57,658 bases of DNA from Halobacterium bonnevillei (GTDB lineage: Archaea; Halobacteriota; Halobacteria; Halobacteriales; Halobacteriaceae). Position numbers and translations under genes: made by a program. The stretch lies in assembly GCF_009831555.1 (NCBI RefSeq), contig NZ_WUUU01000004.1, positions 1-57,658 of the forward strand. The letters are read 5' to 3'. Under the pieces are notes generated by a model. That model did not search any database, had not been told where the DNA came from, and saw only the letters and a program-made list of their open reading frames with translations. Of the stretch, positions 24,583 to 31,100 are shown in pieces (within the stretch, counting starts at the first letter, position 1; each line of letters begins with the position of its first letter).

Positions 24583-25356
24583 TCACCGCCGGATGTACCC
24601 GCCGTCCACGTGCACGACTTCCCCAGTCACCCACGCGGAGACGTCGCTGGCGAGGAACGCGACCACGTTCGCGACGTCCTCCGGTTCGCCGATGCGTTTC
24701 AGCGCGTACGACTCCGCGATGGTCTCCTCGTGCTTCCGGACCCACTCCTCGACGGCGGGCGTCCGAACTGTCCCCGGGGAGACGCAGTTGACGCGGACGC
24801 CGTCGCTCCCCACTTCCTTAGCGAGGGTCTTCGTGAACGAGACGTTCGCCGCTTTCGCCGCCCCGTAGACCGAGAGGCCGGGGTCGTTGCCCGTGTACGA
24901 CCCGCTGGCGAAGTTGACGACGACGCCGTCTTCGCGCTCGCGCATCGACGGCAACACCGCGTGGGTGCAGTTCAACGTCCCGTACAGCGCGACGCCGATC
25001 CAGGTGTCCCAGTCGTCCGGGTCGGTCTCGGCGAACGGCTGGTTGTTCGCGATACCGGCGTTGTTCACCAGGACGTCGATGGGGCCGAGCTCCTCGGTTA
25101 CTGTCTCGACCATCCGACTGGCGTCGTCGTACGACCGCACGTCCGTCTCGACGCCGATGGCGTCGACGTCGTACTCGGCTTCGAGTGCCTCCGCGTTGGC
25201 TTCGGCGCCCTCGACGTCCACGTCCGCGAGCGCGACGTCCGCGCCGAGGGCCGCGACGGTCTGGCCGATGGCCGTGCCGATTCCGCCAGCCCCGCCGGTG
25301 ACGCAGACGACCCGGCCGTCGAAGCTGAACTGGTCTCTGATGTTGGGTTGACCCAT
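24583..25356 (-). CDS. Short-chain dehydrogenase/reductase (SDR), NAD-preferring
   Basis: A 257-residue classical SDR. The cofactor motif is GGAGGIG (21-27). Asp at the end of the second strand (ADVD, 44-47) favours NAD(H). NNAG is at 98-101, and the catalytic Ser (~151), Tyr164 and Lys168 (YGAAK) are present. The C-terminal ending TGEVVHVDGGYIRR is typical. It sits just upstream of paaA on the same strand but with ~180 bases between, and has its own TATA-like box. A 3-hydroxyacyl-CoA or dihydrodiol dehydrogenase role is plausible but unproven. Confidence 0.85.
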   Translation of the reverse strand: MGQPNIRDQFSFDGRVVCVTGGAGGIGTAIGQTVAALGADVALADVDVEGAEANAEALEAEYDVDAIGVETDVRSYDDASRMVETVTEELGPIDVLVNNAGIANNQPFAETDPDDWDTWIGVALYGTLNCTHAVLPSMREREDGVVVNFASGSYTGNDPGLSVYGAAKAANVSFTKTLAKEVGSDGVRVNCVSPGTVRTPAVEEWVRKHEETIAESYALKRIGEPEDVANVVAFLASDVSAWVTGEVVHVDGGYIRR

Positions 25357-25893
25357 CTCGACTACGACGAGACGCCAGACTCAGTTATATCTGGCCCCGC
25401 TGGCCGTGAACGCCCCGAGATTGACGTCGCACTTCTGGAGTTCTCAATTACACCACCGCCCGAGCTTCCCCCTCAATGGCTGTTCTCGTAGGTCGAACAG
25501 CCGGAGCACTTCGTCAGAGATACTCGGACGAGTTACGCTCTGTTTATGAACGGTCGCCGCGGTTCCCACGCAGTACACGCCGCCAGGGTTGGTATCGAGT
25601 AACAGGGTCGTGAAACAACCATATCTATTACGTCTATACATGTGTAATGGACAGGGGCGAACTGACTCGAACGTCAGAGTTATTCGGACGCATATGCCGT
25701 CATCGTTCCGTGACGCGGACTGGCGACTCCCGGGTCGTCGCAGTCAGGAATACTCGATTTCCGACCGTTCGACCGCCAATCCGTGGACGCCCGTGGGTCG
25801 GGGCGGCGCGGTGTTCGGCTTCGTGGAGCGGCACCGCCGTTCGCCGTCAGATAAACCCATACTATTTATAGAGAGTGCCCCACGTGTTCGCGT
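25357..25893. other. 537-base intergenic region upstream of the SDR and IclR genes
   Basis: It contains the SDR promoter (minus strand CCAGATATAACTG, 25382-25394) and the IclR promoter. Between them I see no believable gene. A near-palindrome TATACATGTGTA (25635-25646), with ATTAC/GTAAT arms at 25627-25631 and 25644-25648, is a candidate operator. A 65-codon minus-strand ORF (25444-25641) has no recognisable family. Confidence 0.45.
25862..25871 (+). promoter_or_regulatory. TATA box of the IclR regulator
   Basis: CTATTTATAG, itself palindromic, is centred 27 bases before the ATG at 25894. The spacing implies a leaderless mRNA. Confidence 0.55.
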
Positions 25894-26655
25894 ATGGGGA
25901 GTCAAACCACACCACTGAAAACCGTCCTCCGGGCGTTCGAGATCCTCGAACTCCTGGAGCGGGAACGGGAAGCGGGGCCGTCCGAGGTGGCCGACCACCT
26001 CGAGGTCACCAGGGCCACCGCCCACGACTACCTCACGACCCTCGAGACAGCGGGCTACCTCGTGAACGACGACGGCCGGTACCGCATCGGCTACCGCTTG
26101 CTCGGCCTCGGGAGTCGCGTCAAGTACCGCGACTCGTTCTTCAACGCTGCGCGCGCGCCGCTCCGGAAGCTGTCCGCGGACACCGGCGAACTCTCCCACA
26201 TCGGCATCGAGGAGGCCGGTGAGTACGTTCTGCTCCACCACGAGGGCGATGTCTCCACGGTCGACATGGGAACGTACCCGGGACTGCGCTTCCCGCTGCA
26301 CGCCCACGCGGCCGGAAAGGTCATCGTGGCGCACATGTCCGACGACCACGTGGAGGAGTTACTCCGGACGAAGGGGCTCGAACAGATCACGGACTTCACC
26401 ATCACTGACGAACGCGAGTTCCTCGACGAGCTCGACCGAATCGTCGAGAACGGCTACGCTGCGGACAGCGACGAACTGAACCTCGGCGTCGGCCTCATCG
26501 CCGCCCCCGTCGTCGTCGACGGCGACCCGATCGGTTCGATATCCATCGCGTGCCCGAGCGGGCGGTTCCAGAACGCGGACTACCGCGACCGCATCGTCCA
26601 GCGGGTCGCGGAAGCCGCGGACGAGATCTCGATCAACTACCGCTACAGCATGTAG
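25894..26655 (+). CDS. IclR-family transcriptional regulator
   Basis: A 253-residue regulator. The N-terminal winged helix (residues ~5-70) contains EVADHLEVTRATAHDYLTTL and the wing NDDGRYRIGYRLLGLG. The C-terminal effector domain carries LPLHAHAAGKVIVAHM, ELNLGVGLIAAPV and SISIACPSGRF, as in IclR proteins that sense small aromatic acids or intermediates. It is the only regulator within the island apart from the later Lrp protein, so it is the best candidate for controlling the neighbouring amidohydrolase/Rieske unit and possibly the divergent paa genes. Confidence 0.9.
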   Translation: MGSQTTPLKTVLRAFEILELLEREREAGPSEVADHLEVTRATAHDYLTTLETAGYLVNDDGRYRIGYRLLGLGSRVKYRDSFFNAARAPLRKLSADTGELSHIGIEEAGEYVLLHHEGDVSTVDMGTYPGLRFPLHAHAAGKVIVAHMSDDHVEELLRTKGLEQITDFTITDEREFLDELDRIVENGYAADSDELNLGVGLIAAPVVVDGDPIGSISIACPSGRFQNADYRDRIVQRVAEAADEISINYRYSM

Positions 26656-26718
26656 GGCCAGTACCAATCTGTCCCAACCGGGGAAACACTTAGGACGGAC
26701 AACCGACGACATTGTGGC

Positions 26719-27849
26719 ATGGCCTCACAGGACGTCGACCCGCAGCGCGAAGTACCCGCGGACGCGTTCGACGAACGCATCATCGACCTCGACTTCCACA
26801 TGAATCCGCCCGAGGAGACACTGATTCAGTACGTCGAGGACGACGTCGCTCGCGAGAAGTTCGAGAACGTCGAGTACGGGATGGCCCACCGGAAGGCGAA
26901 GTGGGACGCCGCCTGGGCGATCCCCGGCGGCAACGAGGGACTGTTCACGCAGGGCCGCGCCGAGGTGGCATCCGACGTGAAACTCGCCGCCGAGAAGTTC
27001 GCAATCGACGACCCGATCGTCAACGTCGGTATCAACAACGCTCCCACCCAGCACAACCCCGTCCAGAAGAACGCCATCGCGCAGGCGGCCAACGACTTCG
27101 CGCTCGACCGGATCGTCCCCGAGGACCTCCACTGCCTCATGATGGTCCCGCAGTGGGACGTCGACTACGCGGTCGAGGAGATCCACCGCGTCGCCGACGA
27201 GGACGGCATCGTCGGCGCCTATGGCTGGTTCGGTCCGTTCGACCTGTTCGGCGACACGAAGTTCGATCCGCTGTTCGAGGCGCTCGTGGAACACGACCTG
27301 CCGCTGGTGCTCCACGGCTCGCTGTCCTTCTGGCCCCAGGACACCCCCTACGGGGACGGCATGCTCACGTGGACCGAGATTCTCGGCTTCGACTGGCCCA
27401 TACACGCCATGCTCACCACCGTGAACGCCATCATGTCCGGCGTCTTCGACAAGTTCCCCGAACTGGACATCGTCATCGAGGAGGGCGGTCACTGGTGGGT
27501 GCCGTTCGTCAAGTACCGCATGGACGAGTTCTACGAGATGCACCCGGGCGACATCAAGATGCATCCCCGGCTGCACGAGATGGGGCAGGAACGCCTGCAG
27601 CGCACGCCCAGCGAGTACCTCCGGGAGAACGTCTACGTGACCACCCAGCCGATGGCGCCGCCGGAGCGCTCGACGGACTTCGAGGCGATGCTCGACCTGT
27701 CGATGGCCGAGGACATGTTCCTGTACTCCAGCGACTGGCCACACCAGACGCTGGACCCCGCGACGTGGGCGTTCACCAACCGCGCGTTCGACGAGGACCT
27801 CCGCGCCGCGGTCCTCCACGAGAACGCCGAAGAACTGTTCGGAATCTAA
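26719..27849 (+). CDS. Amidohydrolase-superfamily (COG2159, ACMSD-like) hydrolase or decarboxylase
   Basis: A 376-residue TIM-barrel metalloenzyme. The first metal strand reads IIDLDFHMNPPEE, with Asp25/His27 instead of the usual His-x-His. Later motifs are LPLVLHGSLSFWP (metal/acid-base His) and LYSSDWPHQTLD (terminal metal Asp). The central segment WDVDYAVEEIHRVADEDGIVGAY is typical of the COG2159 group, which includes 2-amino-3-carboxymuconate-6-semialdehyde and dihydroxybenzoate decarboxylases. It is downstream of the IclR gene and followed closely by a Rieske protein. The reaction is unknown; decarboxylation or hydrolysis of an aromatic breakdown product is an inference. Confidence 0.85.
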   Translation: MASQDVDPQREVPADAFDERIIDLDFHMNPPEETLIQYVEDDVAREKFENVEYGMAHRKAKWDAAWAIPGGNEGLFTQGRAEVASDVKLAAEKFAIDDPIVNVGINNAPTQHNPVQKNAIAQAANDFALDRIVPEDLHCLMMVPQWDVDYAVEEIHRVADEDGIVGAYGWFGPFDLFGDTKFDPLFEALVEHDLPLVLHGSLSFWPQDTPYGDGMLTWTEILGFDWPIHAMLTTVNAIMSGVFDKFPELDIVIEEGGHWWVPFVKYRMDEFYEMHPGDIKMHPRLHEMGQERLQRTPSEYLRENVYVTTQPMAPPERSTDFEAMLDLSMAEDMFLYSSDWPHQTLDPATWAFTNRAFDEDLRAAVLHENAEELFGI

Positions 27850-27892
27850 CGAGAATGAGAACGCATGACTAACGAGACTGAGAACGCATGAC
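27847..27892 (+). repeat. 23-bp tandem duplication at the amidohydrolase/Rieske junction
   Basis: Two adjacent copies (27847-27869 and 27870-27892) differ at one base. Each starts with TAA, and the first supplies the amidohydrolase stop. Each ends GCATGAC; the second supplies the Rieske start codon. The first copy's ATG opens an eight-codon frame (MTNETENA) whose TGA overlaps the Rieske ATG at 27888. Confidence 0.85.
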
Positions 27893-28244
27893 CGAAGACT
27901 ACACGCGCGTGGCCGCTGCGGACGAACTCGAACCGGGCAACGGAATGGGCGTCGTCGTCGACGGCATCGAGGTCGCGCTGTTCAACGTGGACGGCGAGTT
28001 CCACGCCATGAGCAACCGCTGTCCGCACCAGCGCGCGCCCCTCTGCAAGGTCGGCGAGAAGAAGATCAACGGCGAGAAGTGCTGGAACGAGAACCGCGGC
28101 GGGTTCACCGACCAGCCAGCAGTGACGTGCCCCTGGCACCTCTGGGAGATCGGCCTCGAGACCGGCGAACACGAGGCCTCCGGGAAGAAGATCGGCGTCT
28201 TCGACGTGAAAGTCGAGGACGGCGACGTGCTCGTGGCTATCTAA
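27888..28244 (+). CDS. Rieske [2Fe-2S] ferredoxin-like protein with extended cluster loop
   Basis: A 118-residue stand-alone Rieske domain. The cluster ligands are C45-P-H47 and C81-P-W-H84. The loop between the boxes is ~33 residues, longer than the ~16 of many Rieske domains, and holds two further cysteines (C53, C65). The N-terminal strand pair (RVAAADELEPGNGMGVVVDG) and the ending FDVKVEDGDVLVAI fit ferredoxins of ring-hydroxylating systems. No oxygenase alpha subunit is nearby, so its partner is unknown; the preceding amidohydrolase is the obvious co-expressed protein. Confidence 0.85.
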   Translation: MTEDYTRVAAADELEPGNGMGVVVDGIEVALFNVDGEFHAMSNRCPHQRAPLCKVGEKKINGEKCWNENRGGFTDQPAVTCPWHLWEIGLETGEHEASGKKIGVFDVKVEDGDVLVAI

Positions 28245-28277
28245 GGAGCGGCCGCCTGCCGGGCGCGGCCTGACGCG

Positions 28278-28727
28278 TCAGCCGTCCCGCCGGGCGAGAA
28301 TGTTCGTGGCGGTCCAGGAGATGACCGCGTCTCCGTCCTCGTTTTCGCCGACTGTCCGGTTCTTGATGTATCCGCGGTCGTCCCGGCTCTCGGACGGACG
28401 CGTCCCAACGATCTCGTTGGACACGTAGACGGTGTCGCCCGGCCGAACGGGCTGGTGCCACTGCAGGCTGTCCATGCCGGTAGCGCCCATGCTGGCGGCG
28501 TCCGCGAAGAAGCCGTCCACGAGCAGGCGCATGCAGGAGACAGCCGTGTGCCAGCCGCTCGCGATGAGTCCGCCGTAGAAGGAGTCTTCGGCGGCCTCGG
28601 GGTCGACGTGGAACGGCTGCGGGTCGTACTTCTCGGCGAACTCGATGATCTCCGCCTCGCTCAGCGTGAAACTGCCGAACTCCCTGACGTCTCCTTCCGA
28701 TACGTCTTCGAAGTAGGTGGTCGCCAT
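28278..28727 (-). CDS. MaoC-family (R)-specific enoyl-CoA hydratase
   Basis: A 149-residue single hotdog protein. The hydratase dyad motif Y-D-x4-H-x-D is intact (YDPQPFHVD, Asp35 and His40). GGLIASGWHTAVSCMRLL, typical of MaoC, follows. The start at 28727 (MATTYFEDV) is preferred over an in-frame ATG 66 bases upstream, which adds a non-conserved tail. Members hydrate enoyl-CoAs; the MaoC-like domain of PaaZ opens the oxepin-CoA ring in phenylacetate catabolism. No PaaZ is in the window, so this free-standing domain could take that step (inference). It converges on the Rieske gene. Confidence 0.88.
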   Translation of the reverse strand: MATTYFEDVSEGDVREFGSFTLSEAEIIEFAEKYDPQPFHVDPEAAEDSFYGGLIASGWHTAVSCMRLLVDGFFADAASMGATGMDSLQWHQPVRPGDTVYVSNEIVGTRPSESRDDRGYIKNRTVGENEDGDAVISWTATNILARRDG

Positions 28728-29494
28728 GCCGGTCCAGTCTCGCGGAATCCGCAAGTAGATTCCGGAACCCACGGTCACTTGCCCCGCGACCACGCCCGCT
28801 CGAACGCTGCGTACAAAATATATCAGAACACAAGCTCGTTCCGAGAATTATTAATTTTAGTATGTTAATACTCGGCGTGTGGGCCGTTCGTTTGTGGGTC
28901 GACCGTAGAACTCTCGACTCAGAGAGACACCCGGCCAAGTGTTCCGACGAATAGTGTGGGTTACTGTCTCGGAAGTAGGCGGCCGCCCCAAAATCTGGCA
29001 ACCCTCCGGCCTGCTCGTGCCCATCGGCGGTTCTGCAAGCCAATCGAGTCCCTGGCCGTTGCCGTGGAACCGCATCTTCTGAAACCACGGATAGTGGCTC
29101 TGCATCGAGGATTAATTGCTCCTCTCTGCTGTACCGCGGGACTGCCGTCGACTGTCGATACACCGCCGAATCGCCTCGATCTCGAAGTAGTTGTCTGTTC
29201 GCAGTTGTCTAACTGTTTGTTCGCTGTTGTCTAACTGTCTGTTCGCTGTTGTCGTCGCACACCGATTCCGGAGACAGCCGACAACTACCGGAAAATTTAC
29301 TATTCTATACTTCTGGTACGTATTCAGTCAGCACACGTCCGAGGTCGGCAATCACGGCCTTCGGATTGGATCACCACTGCCGGCCCTGGACAGCAGTGGC
29401 TGGCGAACAAACGGGGCGACGGCAAAATCGAATCGGCGCGAGTAGCCGGGTGCTGCTCGGTGGACCGTTGAGAGAACGCGGAATCGTCGGTGCG
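28728..29494. other. 767-base gene-poor region with AT-rich patch and small repeats
   Basis: I see no believable gene. The first ~150 bases are AT-rich and should hold the MaoC promoter. A 22-bp triplicate lies at 29192-29257. A 7-bp inverted repeat CCACTGC/GCAGTGG (29374-29380 and 29393-29399) lies beyond the end of the DMT gene. Codon-like structure is absent; a long minus-strand frame through the region translates to unstructured sequence. It may be a decayed gene or insertion scar at the island's edge. Confidence 0.5.
29192..29257. repeat. Three tandem imperfect copies of a 22-bp unit
   Basis: The unit is TGTCTGTTCGCAGTTGTCTA plus AC. Copies are at 29192-29213, 29214-29235 and 29236-29257, with one to four differences between copies. 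It is non-coding, in a gap of unusual composition. Confidence 0.75.
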
Positions 29495-30427
29495 CTAGTG
29501 CGACCGGACGGCGTCGGCGGTGTCGATGGCGACAGCGGACAGGACGTCGCGCTTCAGGAGCGCGAACCCGAGGAAGATGGCAGCGAACCCCGCGACGGCC
29601 TGCGAGTCGACGACCTGCCCGAGCAGCAGCCACGCCATCATCGCGGCGACGACTGGCTCGAGGTACCCGACCAGGTTGAGCTCCGTCGCGCCGATGCGCC
29701 CCAGGAGCTCGAAGTACAGCAGGAACCCGATGCAGCCGGCGACGAGCGTGAGGTAGAGGAGGCTCGCGATGGCGGGCAGCGTCCACTCGACGCCGACGAG
29801 GGATTCGCCGCGGGCACCGGCGCCGACCCAGAGGACGGCGGAACCGATGAGCATCGCCCAGCCTTCCATCGTCTCGATGGGGAGGTCGGTGTCCAGCGGG
29901 CGAGCGAGCACAGCGCCGAGTGCGAACGCGAGCGCGCCGCCGAAGACGAGCGCGACGCCGAGCAGGTCAGTAGAGCCGCTGCCCGGCGACGCGACGATGA
30001 CGACGCCGGCGAACCCGGCGAACAGCCCCAGGCCCTCCACGAGGTCGATGTCGCTGTCGAGGAGGACAGTGGCGAGCCCTGCTGTCAGCACTGGCGTGAG
30101 GCTGACGACGATTGCGGCGACGGCCCCGGAGACGCGGAGTTCGCCGAGGTACAGGAGGCCGTGGTAGACCGCGATGACGAGGACGCCAGCGACGCTGGCG
30201 GCGAGCCATTCGTGTTTGCTCCGTGGCCGCCAGCGGTCCGTCGCGATACTCGCGTACGCGAGGATGATGACCCCCGCTGCGGTGTACCGCATGGCGGCGA
30301 AGGAGAGCGCTGGAATGCTGTGCAGCCCGATTTCGATGGCCGGGAACGACGTCCCCCAGATGGCCGCGAGTGCGAGAAACATCACGGTCGCGGGAGAAAC
30401 GCCCAACCCGTGGCGTCGGTAGCTCAT
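29495..30427 (-). CDS. DMT-superfamily (EamA) transporter
   Basis: A 310-residue membrane protein with ten hydrophobic segments arranged as two EamA repeats. It opens with MFLALAAIWGTSFPAIEIGL, the usual EamA first helix. The second repeat contains LLYLTLVAGCIGFLLYFELL and NLVGYLEPVVAAMMAWLLLGQ, the diagnostic PVxAxLxAxLxLGE-like motif. Relatives export metabolites or amino acids. The start at 30427 has a TATA box ~25 bases upstream; the longer frame has a non-conserved Ser-rich tail. It is divergent from the Lrp-type regulator, which may control it. Confidence 0.9.
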   Translation of the reverse strand: MSYRRHGLGVSPATVMFLALAAIWGTSFPAIEIGLHSIPALSFAAMRYTAAGVIILAYASIATDRWRPRSKHEWLAASVAGVLVIAVYHGLLYLGELRVSGAVAAIVVSLTPVLTAGLATVLLDSDIDLVEGLGLFAGFAGVVIVASPGSGSTDLLGVALVFGGALAFALGAVLARPLDTDLPIETMEGWAMLIGSAVLWVGAGARGESLVGVEWTLPAIASLLYLTLVAGCIGFLLYFELLGRIGATELNLVGYLEPVVAAMMAWLLLGQVVDSQAVAGFAAIFLGFALLKRDVLSAVAIDTADAVRSH

Positions 30428-30446
30428 GTAGACACGAATAGCCGAG

Positions 30447-30456
30447 CATATATTAG
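30447..30456 (-). promoter_or_regulatory. TATA box of the DMT transporter gene
   Basis: ATATATTAG-type sequence (minus strand CTAATATATG) lies ~25 bases before the ATG at 30427. Confidence 0.45.
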
Positions 30457-30596
30457 AGTTTTCTTTAAAGACTGGAGAGGATATAGAAATAGTGGCAATA
30501 TAGGGGCGGATGGTTGGGGTTCCGGACAAGCTCGCCGCTGGTGGCCGTGCCGCGACTCCCACAGGCTTATCGTGGCCCCTGTCGATGCCGGACGTG

Positions 30597-31082
30597 ATGG
30601 ACGAACGCGACGTACGCCTCCTGAAAGCCATCTCCGACCTCGGCACCGGCAGTCCCGAAGAACTGCACGAGGAGACCGACATCCCGGTGTCGACCATCCA
30701 CTACCGGCTGAACAACCTCCGCGACGAGGGCGTCGTGGTCAACGACCTCTACGACCTCGACCTCGACGAACTCGGCCTCGGCGTGACCGTCGTGCTGGAA
30801 GTCCTCACGAGCTACGAGGGCAGCTACGAGGACGTCGGCGAGAAGATCAGCGCCATCGAGGGCGTCACGCAGGCGTTCTTCACGATGGGGGAGACCGACT
30901 TCATGGTCGTCGCGCGCCTCCCGCACTCCGACGACGTCGAACGCCTCATCTCGGACTTCGAAGCCATCCCGGAGGTCGACCGCACGAACTCGACGTTCGT
31001 CGTCGCGCGCCAGAAGGACACCACGCGCCCGCTCCAGAGTTACAGTATCGACACGCTGCTCGAAGAACTCTCCGAGGAGTGA
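30597..31082 (+). CDS. Lrp/AsnC-family transcriptional regulator
   Basis: A 161-residue regulator. The N-terminal winged helix is MDERDVRLLKAISDLGTGSP with the recognition region TDIPVSTIHYRLNNLRDEGVV. The C-terminal part is a RAM-like ferredoxin-fold domain (VVLEVLTSYEGSYEDVGEKI, VTQAFFTMGETDFMVVARL). I start at 30597 because CTTATC at 30566-30571 is ~29 bases upstream, giving a leaderless mRNA; an ATG four codons earlier (30585) is possible. It is divergent from the EamA transporter, a common regulator/exporter pairing. Confidence 0.88.
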   Translation: MDERDVRLLKAISDLGTGSPEELHEETDIPVSTIHYRLNNLRDEGVVVNDLYDLDLDELGLGVTVVLEVLTSYEGSYEDVGEKISAIEGVTQAFFTMGETDFMVVARLPHSDDVERLISDFEAIPEVDRTNSTFVVARQKDTTRPLQSYSIDTLLEELSEE

Positions 31083-31100
31083 GTTGCAGGCCGGGTGCGT

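Noticed and set aside
25444-25641. 65-codon minus-strand ORF upstream of the SDR gene
   Set aside because: No promoter at the right spacing, no recognisable family and mixed composition unlike the acidic proteins around it.
27888-28244. Rieske protein as part of a ring-hydroxylating dioxygenase
   Set aside because: No alpha or beta oxygenase subunit or reductase lies in the neighbourhood; the protein is a single small domain.
28237-29163. 308-codon minus-strand frame extending upstream of MaoC
   Set aside because: It covers the MaoC gene in a shifted frame with Arg/Gly-rich noise, and its upstream half shows no family.
29192-29257. Possible CRISPR-like repeats
   Set aside because: The copies are directly adjacent with no spacers, only three in number and imperfect.
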